A stretch of DNA of 64,000 bases from Neckera pumila (taxonomy: Eukaryota; Streptophyta; Bryopsida; Hypnales; Neckeraceae), in contig OZ018412.1 in assembly GCA_963969595.1 (NCBI GenBank), positions 8,372,501 to 8,436,500 of the forward strand, given 5' to 3'. The stretch's first letter is position 1, and each line of letters starts with the position of its first letter. The translations under genes were made by a program, and so were the position numbers. Shown piece after piece: positions 23,740 to 34,030 of the stretch. Below the pieces are notes generated by a model that did not search any database, was not told the DNA's origin, and saw only the letters and a program-made list of their open reading frames with translations.

Positions 23740-25541
23740 CAAAAGAAATTTATAATTACTTCGTGATGCTGAAGTCGGTAACACAAGCCCCAAAAGATTC
23801 GATCGACCCTAGGACTAACGTTACACAGAGAAGCTGTATATGCAAGGGGGGAAGGTGAAGGTGAGACGGGAATACATACAAACGTGTTAACAGGGGCTTG
23901 CAATTTCCCTATGTTCTCACTCTTACCCCTGAGATCGAGGAATCGTACACACTCCCTGTGAGCTAATTTCCATACTGACTTCAACATAAGGAGATTGCAA
24001 ATAACCAACTTGAGTTCAAACTCTTCAATCATTGCTTCAAATGATACTACCATTAGTACTTGCGAACATGTAATCACTAGTCTCAGCTAGCTAGAATTGA
24101 ACCAACATTACACTTCTTCATCCACTTGAAACTAATGATGCTAGTATATTAATTGGACATATAAACAAGTTTGCAAACAACCATGAACGACTAACGTTCT
24201 GCTGCTTCTTCGTCACTTCAAATGATCGATACTGCACTAAAATTTGTACTGCAAAACAAGCATGAACGCATTGTCCCTACCAGCGTTAACGTTTCTCTTT
24301 ACAAGTTCAAATGATGCCACTAGTTTGCTGACTTGCAATCCAAGTATAAGAATGAAAACGAGACAGAAGTAAATCGAATTCATGTACCCTGCGTTGGAAG
24401 CTTGGAGGAGAAACGTTAATTAGTGTAGCTAGACTTTGTCCACTAATGACGTCGACGCTAGCTCCGACGTGCGTTGTCGGTAGAATATGCGCAGCGACGA
24501 GAGTAATGTGAATGCATCAATGGCTTCCAGGCTGCTGCCCTAAAGCGCCGAGGATTTTCCGGTTATGTCTGGATTGCCGGAATCACATGAGGGACCCAAA
24601 TGAGCAGTGCCTTGGTCTTAATGGCTGACTTCTGAAATGAGTTGCGGTACGGATTACAGAGGCCATAGCAGCCGACCATTCTTGTACGGCAAGGCAGGGG
24701 AAGTCGTCTTTGTTTCCCAAGAATCCAGGCTCCTTTCATTGTAAGTTAGAGCATCTTTGAAATGCGAAACTTCTCCATGAATTGTGGGCTAGTGGAACAG
24801 GAAATTAGAGTGTCGCCCTGGACTCTAAAGTGATAGAGCATCGCCAGCGATTCTCGCCTCGATTCTCGCTAAGCAGGGCTCGCCAAACGGTCTGGCGCGG
24901 GCTCTGGGCATCATCAATTTCCAGCCTCACTCCCCACTCATTCCCCCACCACACTAATAATAATAAGCTTAACTCATTAGAAAAGTAGTCATGCCATCTC
25001 AGATGGCAGGCTGGTCCGTAGGCTATTGTCTGTAGCACTGAAATTCCATTACTAGCCCAACTAGCCTAACTACTAGCCTAGCGCTGAAATTTGACTACAG
25101 AAAAGGATCACAACCGAAAAAGTATGTGAAGGCACTACTGTAGCTAGTGGGACTAGCACGTAGGTGTTTGGAGTGCCGCATTTGGAGAACCTTTGCATTT
25201 TTCTTCCTTGCCAGTGATTGTGGACCCAAAGTAGACAGGTGGGATACAAAGTTGTCTCTGTCATGAGGCAGGTCTTGTATTGGCCAATCACCCGCACGTA
25301 ATCTAAGCTTACACTGTGTCGCTTTTGGATTTTTACGTGCCCACTTTGATGCTAGTCTAGTGTTCACAATGAGGTGCATCTATGCAATTGTTTTCAAGAC
25401 TTTGTATTATATTCTTACAAAGTTGGAAAAATATGAAACCAATTTTTTTGATTTCCTAACCTAGTTTCTATCAAGCGCACATCATCTTTTTATTCTCTAT
25501 GCACCTTTTGGATCAAGAGATCCAAAACAAGTGCTTCTCCC
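23740..25541. other. 5' region of the VWA/Cache gene and intergenic DNA
   Basis: The first part should hold the 5'-UTR intron and first non-coding exon of the VWA/Cache gene. A TGACGTCGAC sequence at about 24447, a bZIP-type site, lies in the likely promoter. A GAGCATCGCCAGCG segment near 24836 resembles the end of the PIF/Harbinger-like element at 57805. No other coding exon is seen. Confidence 0.4.
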
Positions 25542-26260
25542 TTAACCCTTAAAGACCCAAGGCCTTTTTTCTACCAAAAAACACTCAAAATTGCCATTTC
25601 TATAGCAAAGAGTAAAAAAATTTGAAAATTGTTTTTTTTGCACAACTAACCACTACAAGAGAATGGGGTGTTTTAAGTGAGTTTTTAAGTATAGTCTTAG
25701 ACATAAGGTTTTAAGTAATGACCTTTAAGGCAATTTTCAACAAAAATTGACTAGAAACACATGTATTTTTAGTAAAATTTTTGCTGGAAATTGCCTTAAA
25801 GGTCATTACTTAAAACCTTATGTCTAAGACTATACTTAAAAATTCACTTAAAACACTCCATTCTCTTGTAGTGAACCATAGGATCTTATACCTAACTAGT
25901 ATGAGAATGTGTAGAGGAAATTTTTTTTGGAAAAATTGTTAAAATTGCATTTAGAAATGAATCCTACAAGTTTTTTTTCCAAGAAGATGCTCTAAGTATC
26001 CGAAAAACAAGATTGTCCATAACTTTTTCATAAGAAAATCAAATGAAATGAATAAAAGCTTTCTAGATAGACAAAAATATAATATATAAGGAAAAAAATT
26101 ATAATTTTTTTTTGCTGCCTCTTGTCCCCTATTTTGAACTTATTTGGGCATAACATTTTTTCCTAGGCACCGATTGAAAAAAGAAATTATATTTTTGAGC
26201 GGTTTTTCTATCTGCAAAGTTTTGAGCTTTTGACTCATATATAATTAGAACTTGAAATTA
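25542..26260 (-). mobile_element. Truncated TTAA element interrupted by a CACTA MITE
   Basis: Starts TTAACCCTTAAAGACCCAAG (TTAA 25542-25545). It continues with CAAAATTGCCATTTCTAT, CATAGGATCTTATA and GGCATAACATTTTTTCC...GCACCGATTGAAAAA, the same order as 60263-61182. The second TTAA end is not found; similarity fades near 26260. Positions 25651-25873 are a later insertion. Confidence 0.65.
25651..25873. mobile_element. 223-bp palindromic CACTA-type MITE, 3-bp target duplication
   Basis: Ends CACTACAAGAGAATGG and CCATTCTCTTGTAGTG, flanked by AAC on both sides (25648-25650 and 25874-25876). The arms are inverted repeats of about 90 bases and almost perfect (e.g. GTATAGTCTTAGACATAAGG), so a transcript would fold into a long hairpin. 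CACTA ends with a 3-bp duplication indicate the CACTA/EnSpm superfamily. It splits the surrounding TTAA element: removing it and one AAC restores CTAACCATAGGATCTT, which the uninterrupted relative at 41856 has as its complement. Confidence 0.9.
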
Positions 26261-28034
26261 TTATTATTGAAAGTCCATCCAAAAATACTTTGAATAGAGT
26301 CAATAGACATTAAAAAAATTCACTTGTAACATAGGTATATAACCTTTTAGGCTCATGTGTTCATGGTCATAGGTTCATATAATAGCACCCCTATAATCAC
26401 GGTTATTAAAGCAAAATTTTGCTAATAACTTTATAATTTCTAACTTTCTCCTTGCTTGTGGAGAAATTTATTTTCATCTTCAAATATTTGAATTTGAGTT
26501 TTTTTGTACCTATTCAAAGTGCTTTGGTATGAAAATAGAGTATCACTATGAGAAATAACATCCCTTACTATTCATGTGTCTCAACATATTATTTCTAGTA
26601 ATAAGCCTATACTTTCATATTTTTGGACAAATTCTTGATTTTGGTATGACTTGAGTTTTGGCAAACCATGCTCAATCAAAGGTCTAAAAGAAGGGCATCA
26701 TAATGCTAAAGCAACCCTATTTTATGAAAAATAACAAGCCTCTCTTCATCCAATAAGAGACGATTATTTTTTTTTAATAGATTTTCTATTCCTATATAAA
26801 GTTATATAGTAGGTGATGTGAAAGTGGAGCCTTCTTATGAGAATTAACATGTCTATCCAAGGGAGTGGCAAAGGATGTCATTTCCCACAAACAAAAAGAC
26901 TTTACTTTTATATTGTCCGATACCACCTCAACTATTGAATGGTTAATGAATCTTGGTCAACTAAAGGTTTTAAAAAAAGACTAAGGAATGCTAAAGTACC
27001 ATATGGAAAATTCCATATTTATCTTCAACCAATAAGAAGGTCTCATTAATATTTAAATGGAGTCCTTTGAGGTTAAGATAATTACACCTACTTGTGACAT
27101 ATTCGCAAAACTATTCCCTTTTGATTCTTGGCAAAATATAGAACTTCTATTCATTAAATCCTAAAGTCAATTATTATTACACCTATTTTCAACACTTTGA
27201 AAATTTATAATTTTTTCTTAGAGTCCAAAGAGTGTATTAAAAAAAAATCAAATATTCCCCTTTGACCACTTGCAATATCCAACAAAAGTTGTTTAAATTC
27301 AATTATAATAACTACTCTCAATCCCTAATTTGTAAGATTTTCAGCGTTGTTGCCTTGAAGCATGGCCTCCAATTTGACCAAAGTAGAATTTTGGGAATTC
27401 ATCCAAATTCGCAATCTACTCTCAATACCTATTTTGTAAGATTTTCAATATTATTGCCTTGAAGCATGACCTCTAACTTGACCAATGTAGAATTTTTGGA
27501 ATCCATCGAAATTGATAAACCAAAAAAGGATGGATCCTATGACTAAGTAAGGTATGTAATAAAAATATATGATACTGTCTACTTGAGTCATTGTGCACGG
27601 TCTAGAATAGAATTGGTCTAGTTTTACAAGCATAAATATCTCAATCAAGTATACCAGAGTCCAAGTTGAAAAAATCAAAACTTTATTTTGGTGAATTTTT
27701 ATAGTCAATTTTTACGGTTTTACATGATAGTTTATTGAAAACACATGATGATGAATTTTAAGAATTTGATTATGAAAACATGTAGGAAACGTTAGTATAT
27801 GCTTCTTTCCTTCTCCAGTAATCTCAAAAAAGATTCAAGCCAAAATTCACACCAAAGAAAGTTCAATGTTGGAATGTCACGTGCCCAAAATTTGTAATAT
27901 ATATATATATAATCCCTGAAGGGCTCCGACGTCCATATTTTGGATGATGAACAAAGGGCTTCAAGGCACTGTTTCGTCCAACGAACTTCTCATTCATCCA
28001 ATGTAATACTTGAATCTAGAAAAGACAACCTTCC
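26261..28034. other. AT-rich intergenic DNA
   Basis: Contains a fragment of the GAGCCTA repeat near 26345. A direct repeat of about 90 bases (AAGATTTTCAG.GTTGTTGCCTTGAAGCATG-like units near 27340 and 27440) is also present. No exon recognised. Confidence 0.45.
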
Positions 28035-28617
28035 TTAATCCTTTAAAGACTGGTCGACCACTTTTTGGTCAATTTTACGACTTTTTGTCTCCTACTATTC
28101 ATAAAACATCTGATTTCAAAAAACTTAGAGAAGAACGCAATTAGAGTATCTTCATACACTCCTAACAAAGCCAATTCCAAGAAAATGCGTGCAAAATTGA
28201 GTGAGTTGTGCTTGTTTAAACTTGAAATGGCCTAACCTTTCATATTGGAGTTTTCAATGAAAAATGCATATTTCATGTAAAAGACAACTATATATATGTG
28301 CAAAGGAATTAGCCAAAGTTTTTTGGTCGATTTTCAAACCATATATACTCAAATTTATTTCCAATTTTAACAAACCCTAATTAGAACTAATGCCAAAGGG
28401 TGTTTATGACACATCAATCTTCAAAGAGTAATTACAAGGATGTGAACCATTGGATCACTTTCATTTTTTGTTTGCTTCAACGATCTAACCCACACAACCA
28501 ATTTATACAATCTGATCTAGAATGACATCTTTGAAGAGGGTATGAAACAACACTTTTTCATAAATGTATGAAAAACTACGCCCGCCCCCCAAATCGACCA
28601 CGGTCCTTAAAGGGTTA
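28035..28617. mobile_element. 583-bp TTAA-bounded element, distinct subfamily with GGTCGACC ends
   Basis: TTAA at 28035-28038 and 28614-28617. Left TTAATCCTTTAAAGACTGGT then CGACCA; right TCGACCACGGTCCTTAAAGG then GTTAA, so the ends are imperfect inverted repeats of about 25 bases. Interior unrelated to the 0.92-kb copies. It lies about 530 bases upstream of the TIM17 start codon. Confidence 0.7.
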
Positions 28618-28955
28618 ATGATAAATTCATGAAATTCCAGTAAACAATATTTCTGTACAAAGATATAAGCAAAAATGTTCAAAAATTCAGAAAAGGATTG
28701 AGACGTTTAGGGGATATTTATTGTAGCTAAACCGGACGAAAAGCAGAACGAGAAACGGGGGGAGATTCCGTCAGCGACAAACCTTCTCGTCTGCGTAGGG
28801 TTTCGCGTCTCTCACATTTGGGGTTTCTTCATAATTCGACAACTCGGGTGTCTCAATTGTGTCATCCCTCTCTTCCCCACCCGCTCATTTTCGTGTTTTT
28901 TCTTGCAGACCCTGAGCCTCCCTTTCTTTTTCGCCATTTCAGACACGTTCACGTT

Positions 28956-29081
28956 GTTTGTGGAGGTAGAATTTGCAAATTTGTGAAAAATTTCAGGGTT
29001 TTCGAGCATATTCCTTATGTTTGTGGAGGTAGAATTTGCAAATCTGTGAAGAATTTCAGGGTTTTCGAGTATATTTCTTGT
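28956..29081 (+). repeat. 63-bp tandem repeat, two copies, in the TIM17 leader
   Basis: Units begin at 28956 and 29019 with GTTTGTGGAGGTAGAATTTG and differ at only a few bases. A third partial unit starts at 29082. The unit length is a multiple of three and the frame stays open into TIM17, but there is no ATG in it, so it is most likely untranslated leader. Confidence 0.85.
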
Positions 29082-29144
29082 GTTTGCAGTGGCAGAAAAG
29101 AATTCGCAAATCCGAGTATTCGTTTGCAGATTCAAACGCCCGAT

Positions 29145-29834
29145 ATGTCGACTCCCGATCACGCGAGGGAGCCGTGTCCGGACCGCATCCTGGACGACAT
29201 CGGGGGCGCGTTCAGCATGGGCGCCGTGGGCGGCTCCGCTTGGCATTTCATCAAAGGCATGAAGAATTCTCCGAAAGGCGAGCGGTTGATTGGCGGGACG
29301 CAGGCCGTGCGCTTAAATGCACCACGTCTCGGAGGTAGTTTCGCTGTCTGGGGTGGTCTGTTCAGTACGTTCGATTGCTCGATGGTTTACTTGCGACAGA
29401 AGGAGGATCCCTGGAACTCGATCGCCGCTGGTGCGGCCACCGGAGGGTTTCTGCAACTGCGGGGAGGGGCGAGGTCGGCTGCGAGGTCAGCCATCTTCGG
29501 AGGCGTGTTGTTAGGGTTAATTGAGGGAGCGGGAATCATGTTGAATAGAACGTTGGCCAGTTTAGCGCAGCCTCCGCCCATGGAAGAAATGCCTCCGATG
29601 GCTGGAGCTTCAGCAGGGCTTGGTTACCCGGGTGGAGTGTATCCGGAGACGGGTGAACCTTCTTCTTCGACGTATTCGCAATCGTATCCACCAGTTTCGG
29701 AGCCTGAGACACCGTCGTTCTTTGGTGGTTGGTTTGGACGCAAGAATGAAAACCCGGAGCCGGTTAGAAGCGAGAAGTTGGATAGCTTCGATGCAAATCC
29801 CGCACCTCCGACGCCAGGTTTTGATCTTAAGTAA
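29145..29834 (+). CDS. TIM17: TIM17, mitochondrial inner-membrane import channel subunit
   Basis: Encodes 229 residues in a single exon. Tim17 is the core of the TIM23 presequence translocase, moving precursor proteins across or into the mitochondrial inner membrane. The N-terminus reads MSTPDHAREPCPDRILDDIG then AFSMGAVGGSAWHFIKG, the diagnostic plant Tim17 signature. Four hydrophobic glycine-rich segments follow (around SMGAVGGSAWHFIKG, GGSFAVWGGLFSTFDC, WNSIAAGAATGGFLQL and AIFGGVLLGLIEGAGIMLN). After about residue 145 comes a Pro/Ser/Gly-rich tail with FFGGWFGRK, a long extension typical of some plant isoforms. The chosen ATG is the first in this frame, although the frame is open for another 109 codons upstream. 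Intact, with no sign of decay. Confidence 0.95.
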   Translation: MSTPDHAREPCPDRILDDIGGAFSMGAVGGSAWHFIKGMKNSPKGERLIGGTQAVRLNAPRLGGSFAVWGGLFSTFDCSMVYLRQKEDPWNSIAAGAATGGFLQLRGGARSAARSAIFGGVLLGLIEGAGIMLNRTLASLAQPPPMEEMPPMAGASAGLGYPGGVYPETGEPSSSTYSQSYPPVSEPETPSFFGGWFGRKNENPEPVRSEKLDSFDANPAPPTPGFDLK

Positions 29835-30380
29835 GGTTTAGGGCTTAATGTCATGTAGGTTTCATGAATTTCTTGAATTCCCCCTCGAGCGGAACGGATA
29901 TGTATTCAGTGGATATTTGAGGTCACTTGAATTGTTTCAGGGGAATCTGATGAGTTTTGACAATCTGCCATTAGGGCACTTGTAGCTGACATTATTCTTA
30001 CGTCAGGAATTGCAATGTAGCAATCACCTCCAAATGTTACATCTTCCTCTTCTTAATGAAATTTCCACCAACTTCGTAGGCGTGGAAAGAGATTTTGGAT
30101 TGAACTGTCGGAATTGTCAATGTTTTTTCTCTAAACAGCTCATGGATTAAAACATTAGCCCTCTCACAGTTACATGTAGCACTTGGAGCCCTCTATCAGA
30201 TAGATTAGGAATATGCATACGGAAACGTAGGGTTACCAAGCGGAGGAGGTTCGAGTGCAATCAGCAGCGTAGGGGAGTATAATGGAAATCGATTGGAGCT
30301 GGCGGTGCAGCATTACTCACAGCTCTTTATATTTAGCTACTTTAAAAGGACATTGTCTAATATCCTGAAGACTTACCACA

Positions 30381-30594
30381 CTACTGAGGGGGAGTCACAG
30401 TAGGGAGCCCTCATTCCCCAACTCCTTGTAGAAATGCATGTGGAAGGAGATGAGTGGATAAGCAAGAATCGCTGAAGAATCTTGCACTCACCCAAGGGGT
30501 GAGTAAGGCTTCCCCTCAACTCACTTAACCTCACTGAAGCTCTAAAGCTACTGTGACTCTCTCTCTTAACCTCCCTGTGACTCCCTCTTAGTAG
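30381..30594. mobile_element. 214-bp inverted-repeat MITE
   Basis: Left CTACTGAGGGGGAGTCACAG and right CTGTGACTCCCTCTTAGTAG are inverted repeats with one gap. An internal CTACTGTGACTCTCTCTC is a further near-copy of the right end. Target duplication not resolved. Lies between TIM17 and the caleosin gene. Confidence 0.6.
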
Positions 30595-31102
30595 CAACTT
30601 GTCTCACTGTGAAACTGTTGTATAAGAATTGGGACCTGGATGGTACGATGGAAGAGGTTTGAGTGTGTTGCACAGTGCAGTAGTTGCGGAAGTTGCTGAA
30701 AGTCGAAGCTGGGATGTGAAACTGCTGCCAGAGTGGCAGAGTGACTACGTCACAGGTTTTTTCAGCTACGTAGTATTTCGTACTGTAAGGAAGCAATATT
30801 TGTGTTTCTTGGGCTGTATGCTTTTTACGCTACCTCCCTTCTCTCTTTGTGAATGTTCTCCTGCTCCCCAACTTCGTCTTATTCTAGATCTGGATAATTT
30901 GCTGCTGCCTGTGTACAGGATATCGATGCCATTTTCCCTTGCTTTGAGTTGATTCCTACTGTATCGTTCTTGCATCTAGCTTCCCGAAAATTTGCTGCTG
31001 GGCTAACGTCAAGCAGCTCCTCTACTAAGCAAGTCAAAGTATCACCATGGCGGCGGCTGCAGCTAACGTTTGCGAGACATTGGGTCAGGATGAGTATGTG
31101 AG

Positions 31103-33411
31103 ACGTTGGCTCCCGAGGCTCCTGTGACCTCCCAACGCTTCGTGTCCCCGCATAGCCTCGAAGCCATCCATATACCAGGTAAGGGTCTCACAATACTGAT
31201 AAACAATCAATACCAGGCTGTTCTTTTGTTTGTTTTATTTGTTTGTTACGGTGAGATCTCCTGGACCGGGCCTCCCCTGGTCGTGTGCTTGGTATCGTCG
31301 GAAAGCTCTCGGCAAGGAGGGGTGCACGGGCTTGATTTTGTGGCGTTTGGATATATGGTGTGAAAGTTATTGAATTTCAAAGTTTTTATGACCCTAAAAA
31401 ATAAAGAAAATTATATTTTTACTTTTGTTTTGGCTGTGGCAACGGCATATGGCGCACTAGTTTTTATATTATACATTAAATTAGCTTCGTTTTTTTACTA
31501 TATTTAGGTATCATATTTTGTTGGTTTGATATGGTGAGACGGAACAAACCGTGAGGTGTTCGGCAATGCTCTTGGTACCACTCGAAAGCTCTAGGCGATG
31601 AGGGGTGCACAAACTTTGTTTCATGGCGTTTGGACCTTTGGTGTGGAAGTTATTGAATTTCAAAGTTTTATATGGATCAAAAAATTGAATTAAATTACCT
31701 TTTATTTTGGAAAAACAGTAACTTTTGCAGGGCATGTCCAAACCGCAAGGCCCTTGCACTCCTTTGTGTATAAAAAATTTCTTTTTGAATTAAAAAATTA
31801 AAAAATTTCTTTTGCTTTTATTTTGACTGTGGCAATGGCACAAGGAGACACTAGTATTCTAGTATGATTTAATTGCTTTGAATTCTTTTCATATGCAGAT
31901 ACTGTTTCTGTCATTTTATTAAGCATTTTAATCACTATGTAGGAGTACTTTCATTGGGAGATCAGTATAGAGCTCCAAGAGAGGTCACTTTGGGTTAAAA
32001 TAGCCAATCTTTCTTGAGATCAAAAAATTTCTCACTCGATGTATGATGTTTTCTTATGCCATCACTCAAGTGGGAGGTTGCAGACACTATTAAAGGGACG
32101 GTAGACAACCCCTGTTCAATTCAACGATCAGTGGTCAGACATTTAGCCAAGTCGTGCTTACACCCAATTTGCTAATTGAAGGCCAAGCAAGTTAACAGGG
32201 ATCAGTCACTAGGAGACGGGGATCCGGTCCCGAATAGTTTTTATAATCCTCTGCCTTAATCTAGTATAAATTGGGAATATATTCGAGAGGCTAGAAGTCT
32301 GTTGTATTCTCGATCCCATGTGTGGCTGGTGGAGCAGATGTGCCGCAGGCGTTGAAGGCCGTGGACGCGAACCACCCACATGGAATGCCCGAGTATGAGA
32401 GCCATGGCTATTCCGTGCTGCAGCAACACGTCTTGTTCTTCGATTTCGATGACGATGGCATCATTTATCCCTGGGAGACCTTCCGAGGTACACACCACGG
32501 AACACAGTATTTACCGTAACGTATCTGGTGGAGTGTGTATCAATCATGGGGTTGGCGCAATCAATTGCTTAACTTTTTTGCAGGATTCCGAGCCGTTGCA
32601 TTCAATCTTCTTGTCAGTGTGCTTGCCTTCGTGGTTATCAACGGAGCCTTCAGTTACCCTACCCTGGATGTAAGTCACAGTCGAATTATTAAATACTAAC
32701 CCTCAAGTTACAACAATACCTGATTTAGCTTGACATGCTGTTCTTTTATCTCATCTTATTTTGGGACTCAGAAACTCCTCTATTTAATGAATTTGGTGTT
32801 CTAACTGATTCTAAGTGCTACTCTCGATACTAGAAACGTGAAATATTTTCGGATTTCTGTTTTGATCGATCTGTGCAGTCCTGGATTCCATCGCTCTTGT
32901 TTCCTATCTATATCAAGAACATTCACAAGGACAAGCATGGCAGTGACACCGAAGTGTATGATGCCGAGGGCAGGTAGACTTACAAGTAGTTAGTCTCTTT
33001 TTACTAGCTATGAGCCATTAAATTTGCTGTAAAGGAAGACCTTGACACAGCAACAGCTGCTTGATGCTTGCAGTTGTAAAAACCTGCATGTTGTTTCAAA
33101 CGGAAGTGGGTGCGACTCCTATTTGCAGGTTTGTGCCCGAGAAGTTTGAGGAGCTGTTCAGCAAATTTGCCAAAAGTGACAAGACTTGGTTACATTTTGA
33201 CGAGATACTGACTCTCACCAATGCCAACACGAATGCATTTGATCTATTTGGGTGGACGGCAGCAAAGCTAGAGTGGATTTTTGCGTATCTGCTTGTCAGG
33301 GATGACAATGGCTTTGTGTCTAAGGAGCACTTCCGTGGCTTGTATTATGGATCGCTTTTCTATACCATGGTCAACCTACATCAAAGCAAGATCCAGAAAC
33401 CTAAAGAATGA
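31103..33411 (+). CDS. CLO: Caleosin / peroxygenase, N-terminus out of frame
   Basis: Exons: about 31103-31178, 32338-32487, 32584-32669, 32879-32973, 33129-33411 (stop). All are GT-AG and in phase. Caleosins are haem peroxygenases on lipid droplets or the ER. Visible parts: the N-terminal [12 protein letters not shown]; one EF-hand ([19 protein letters not shown]); a conserved His in LQQHVLFF; a hydrophobic segment ([20 protein letters not shown]) with the proline-knot pattern [28 protein letters not shown]; a C-terminal [20 protein letters not shown]. The only suitable ATG (31047) starts MAAAAANVCETLG, one frame off, with a stop (31091) in the caleosin frame upstream. A near-duplicate (TGCGAGACATTGG and TGTGAGACGTTGG, 26 bases apart) may have caused the shift. 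Skipping 31068-31102 as a 35-base intron would restore the frame but is unusually short. Confidence 0.85.
31247..31465. repeat. Direct repeat, copy 1, in caleosin intron 1
   Basis: GGTGAGATCTCCTGGACCGG, GGAAAGCTCTCGGCAAGGAG, GTTATTGAATTTCAAAGTTT and TTTTGGCTGTGGCAACGGCA occur in the same order in 31534-31855. Probably decayed copies of one transposon family. Confidence 0.65.
31534..31855. repeat. Direct repeat, copy 2, in caleosin intron 1
   Basis: Carries GGTGAGACGGAACAAACCG, CGAAAGCTCTAGGCGATGAG, GTTATTGAATTTCAAAGTTT and TTTTGACTGTGGCAATGGCA, parallel to 31247-31465. The final GGCACAAGGAGACACTAGT also resembles 140-170 in this window. Confidence 0.65.
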
Positions 33412-34030
33412 TAAGTGAAGTTTTTAAGAGGTTGGTTATCCTTTATGCATCAAATAACGATGTTTTGACGATAGCTGCTTTAATCAGGTAGCACAGTGCC
33501 TTGAAGATGGCATGCCGAATTTGGTTGCTCTGATGTTGGATTTGGCATCCAAATCAGTAATAGATTATGAAACTACCTATGAAGATGACTATATACTTTC
33601 AATCTGGTGCTGAAATTTAAAGCGGTATGATTATGTACACTTTCACCTTCTCAATATGACCTTTACTATTCTGATATTTCTTATACACTTGTTTCACAAC
33701 CATTGACGCACACTTGACATGCATTCAATGTCTGCCTTCGGAAGACCAATTTTGGCATAATGTGAAGGATGAGGCCATATTGTATGAAATAGATATGTGA
33801 CATTACAGAGGAAAGCTATAAAATCCTCATTTCTAAAACCCTATTCTCTAGTTTGCAAGGATGGATCATGCCTGAAATCCTAGGATCATGTCTCAGTTAC
33901 GTGGCTTCACCATGATTTTGATAATAATGAAGTGTCTGGAGACAATCAAAATCCTAGTGAAGACCCTCAAGTTTGATATCCCCAAGGCAGTCAAAACATC
34001 GCGAGAGTTATTTACAGTGGGGGTTACTTA
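33412..34030. other. Short intergenic gap between convergent genes
   Basis: Holds the 3' ends of the caleosin (plus strand) and the auxin carrier gene (minus strand). No further exon seen. Confidence 0.5.

Noticed and set aside
23724..24077. 117-residue minus-strand frame upstream of the VWA/Cache gene
   Set aside because: It spans the likely 5'-UTR intron. The acceptor at 23739 and the signal peptide at 23727 explain the coding start better.
29036..29854. Several open frames overlapping TIM17 on both strands
   Set aside because: They are shadows of the TIM17 frame in GC-rich coding sequence.
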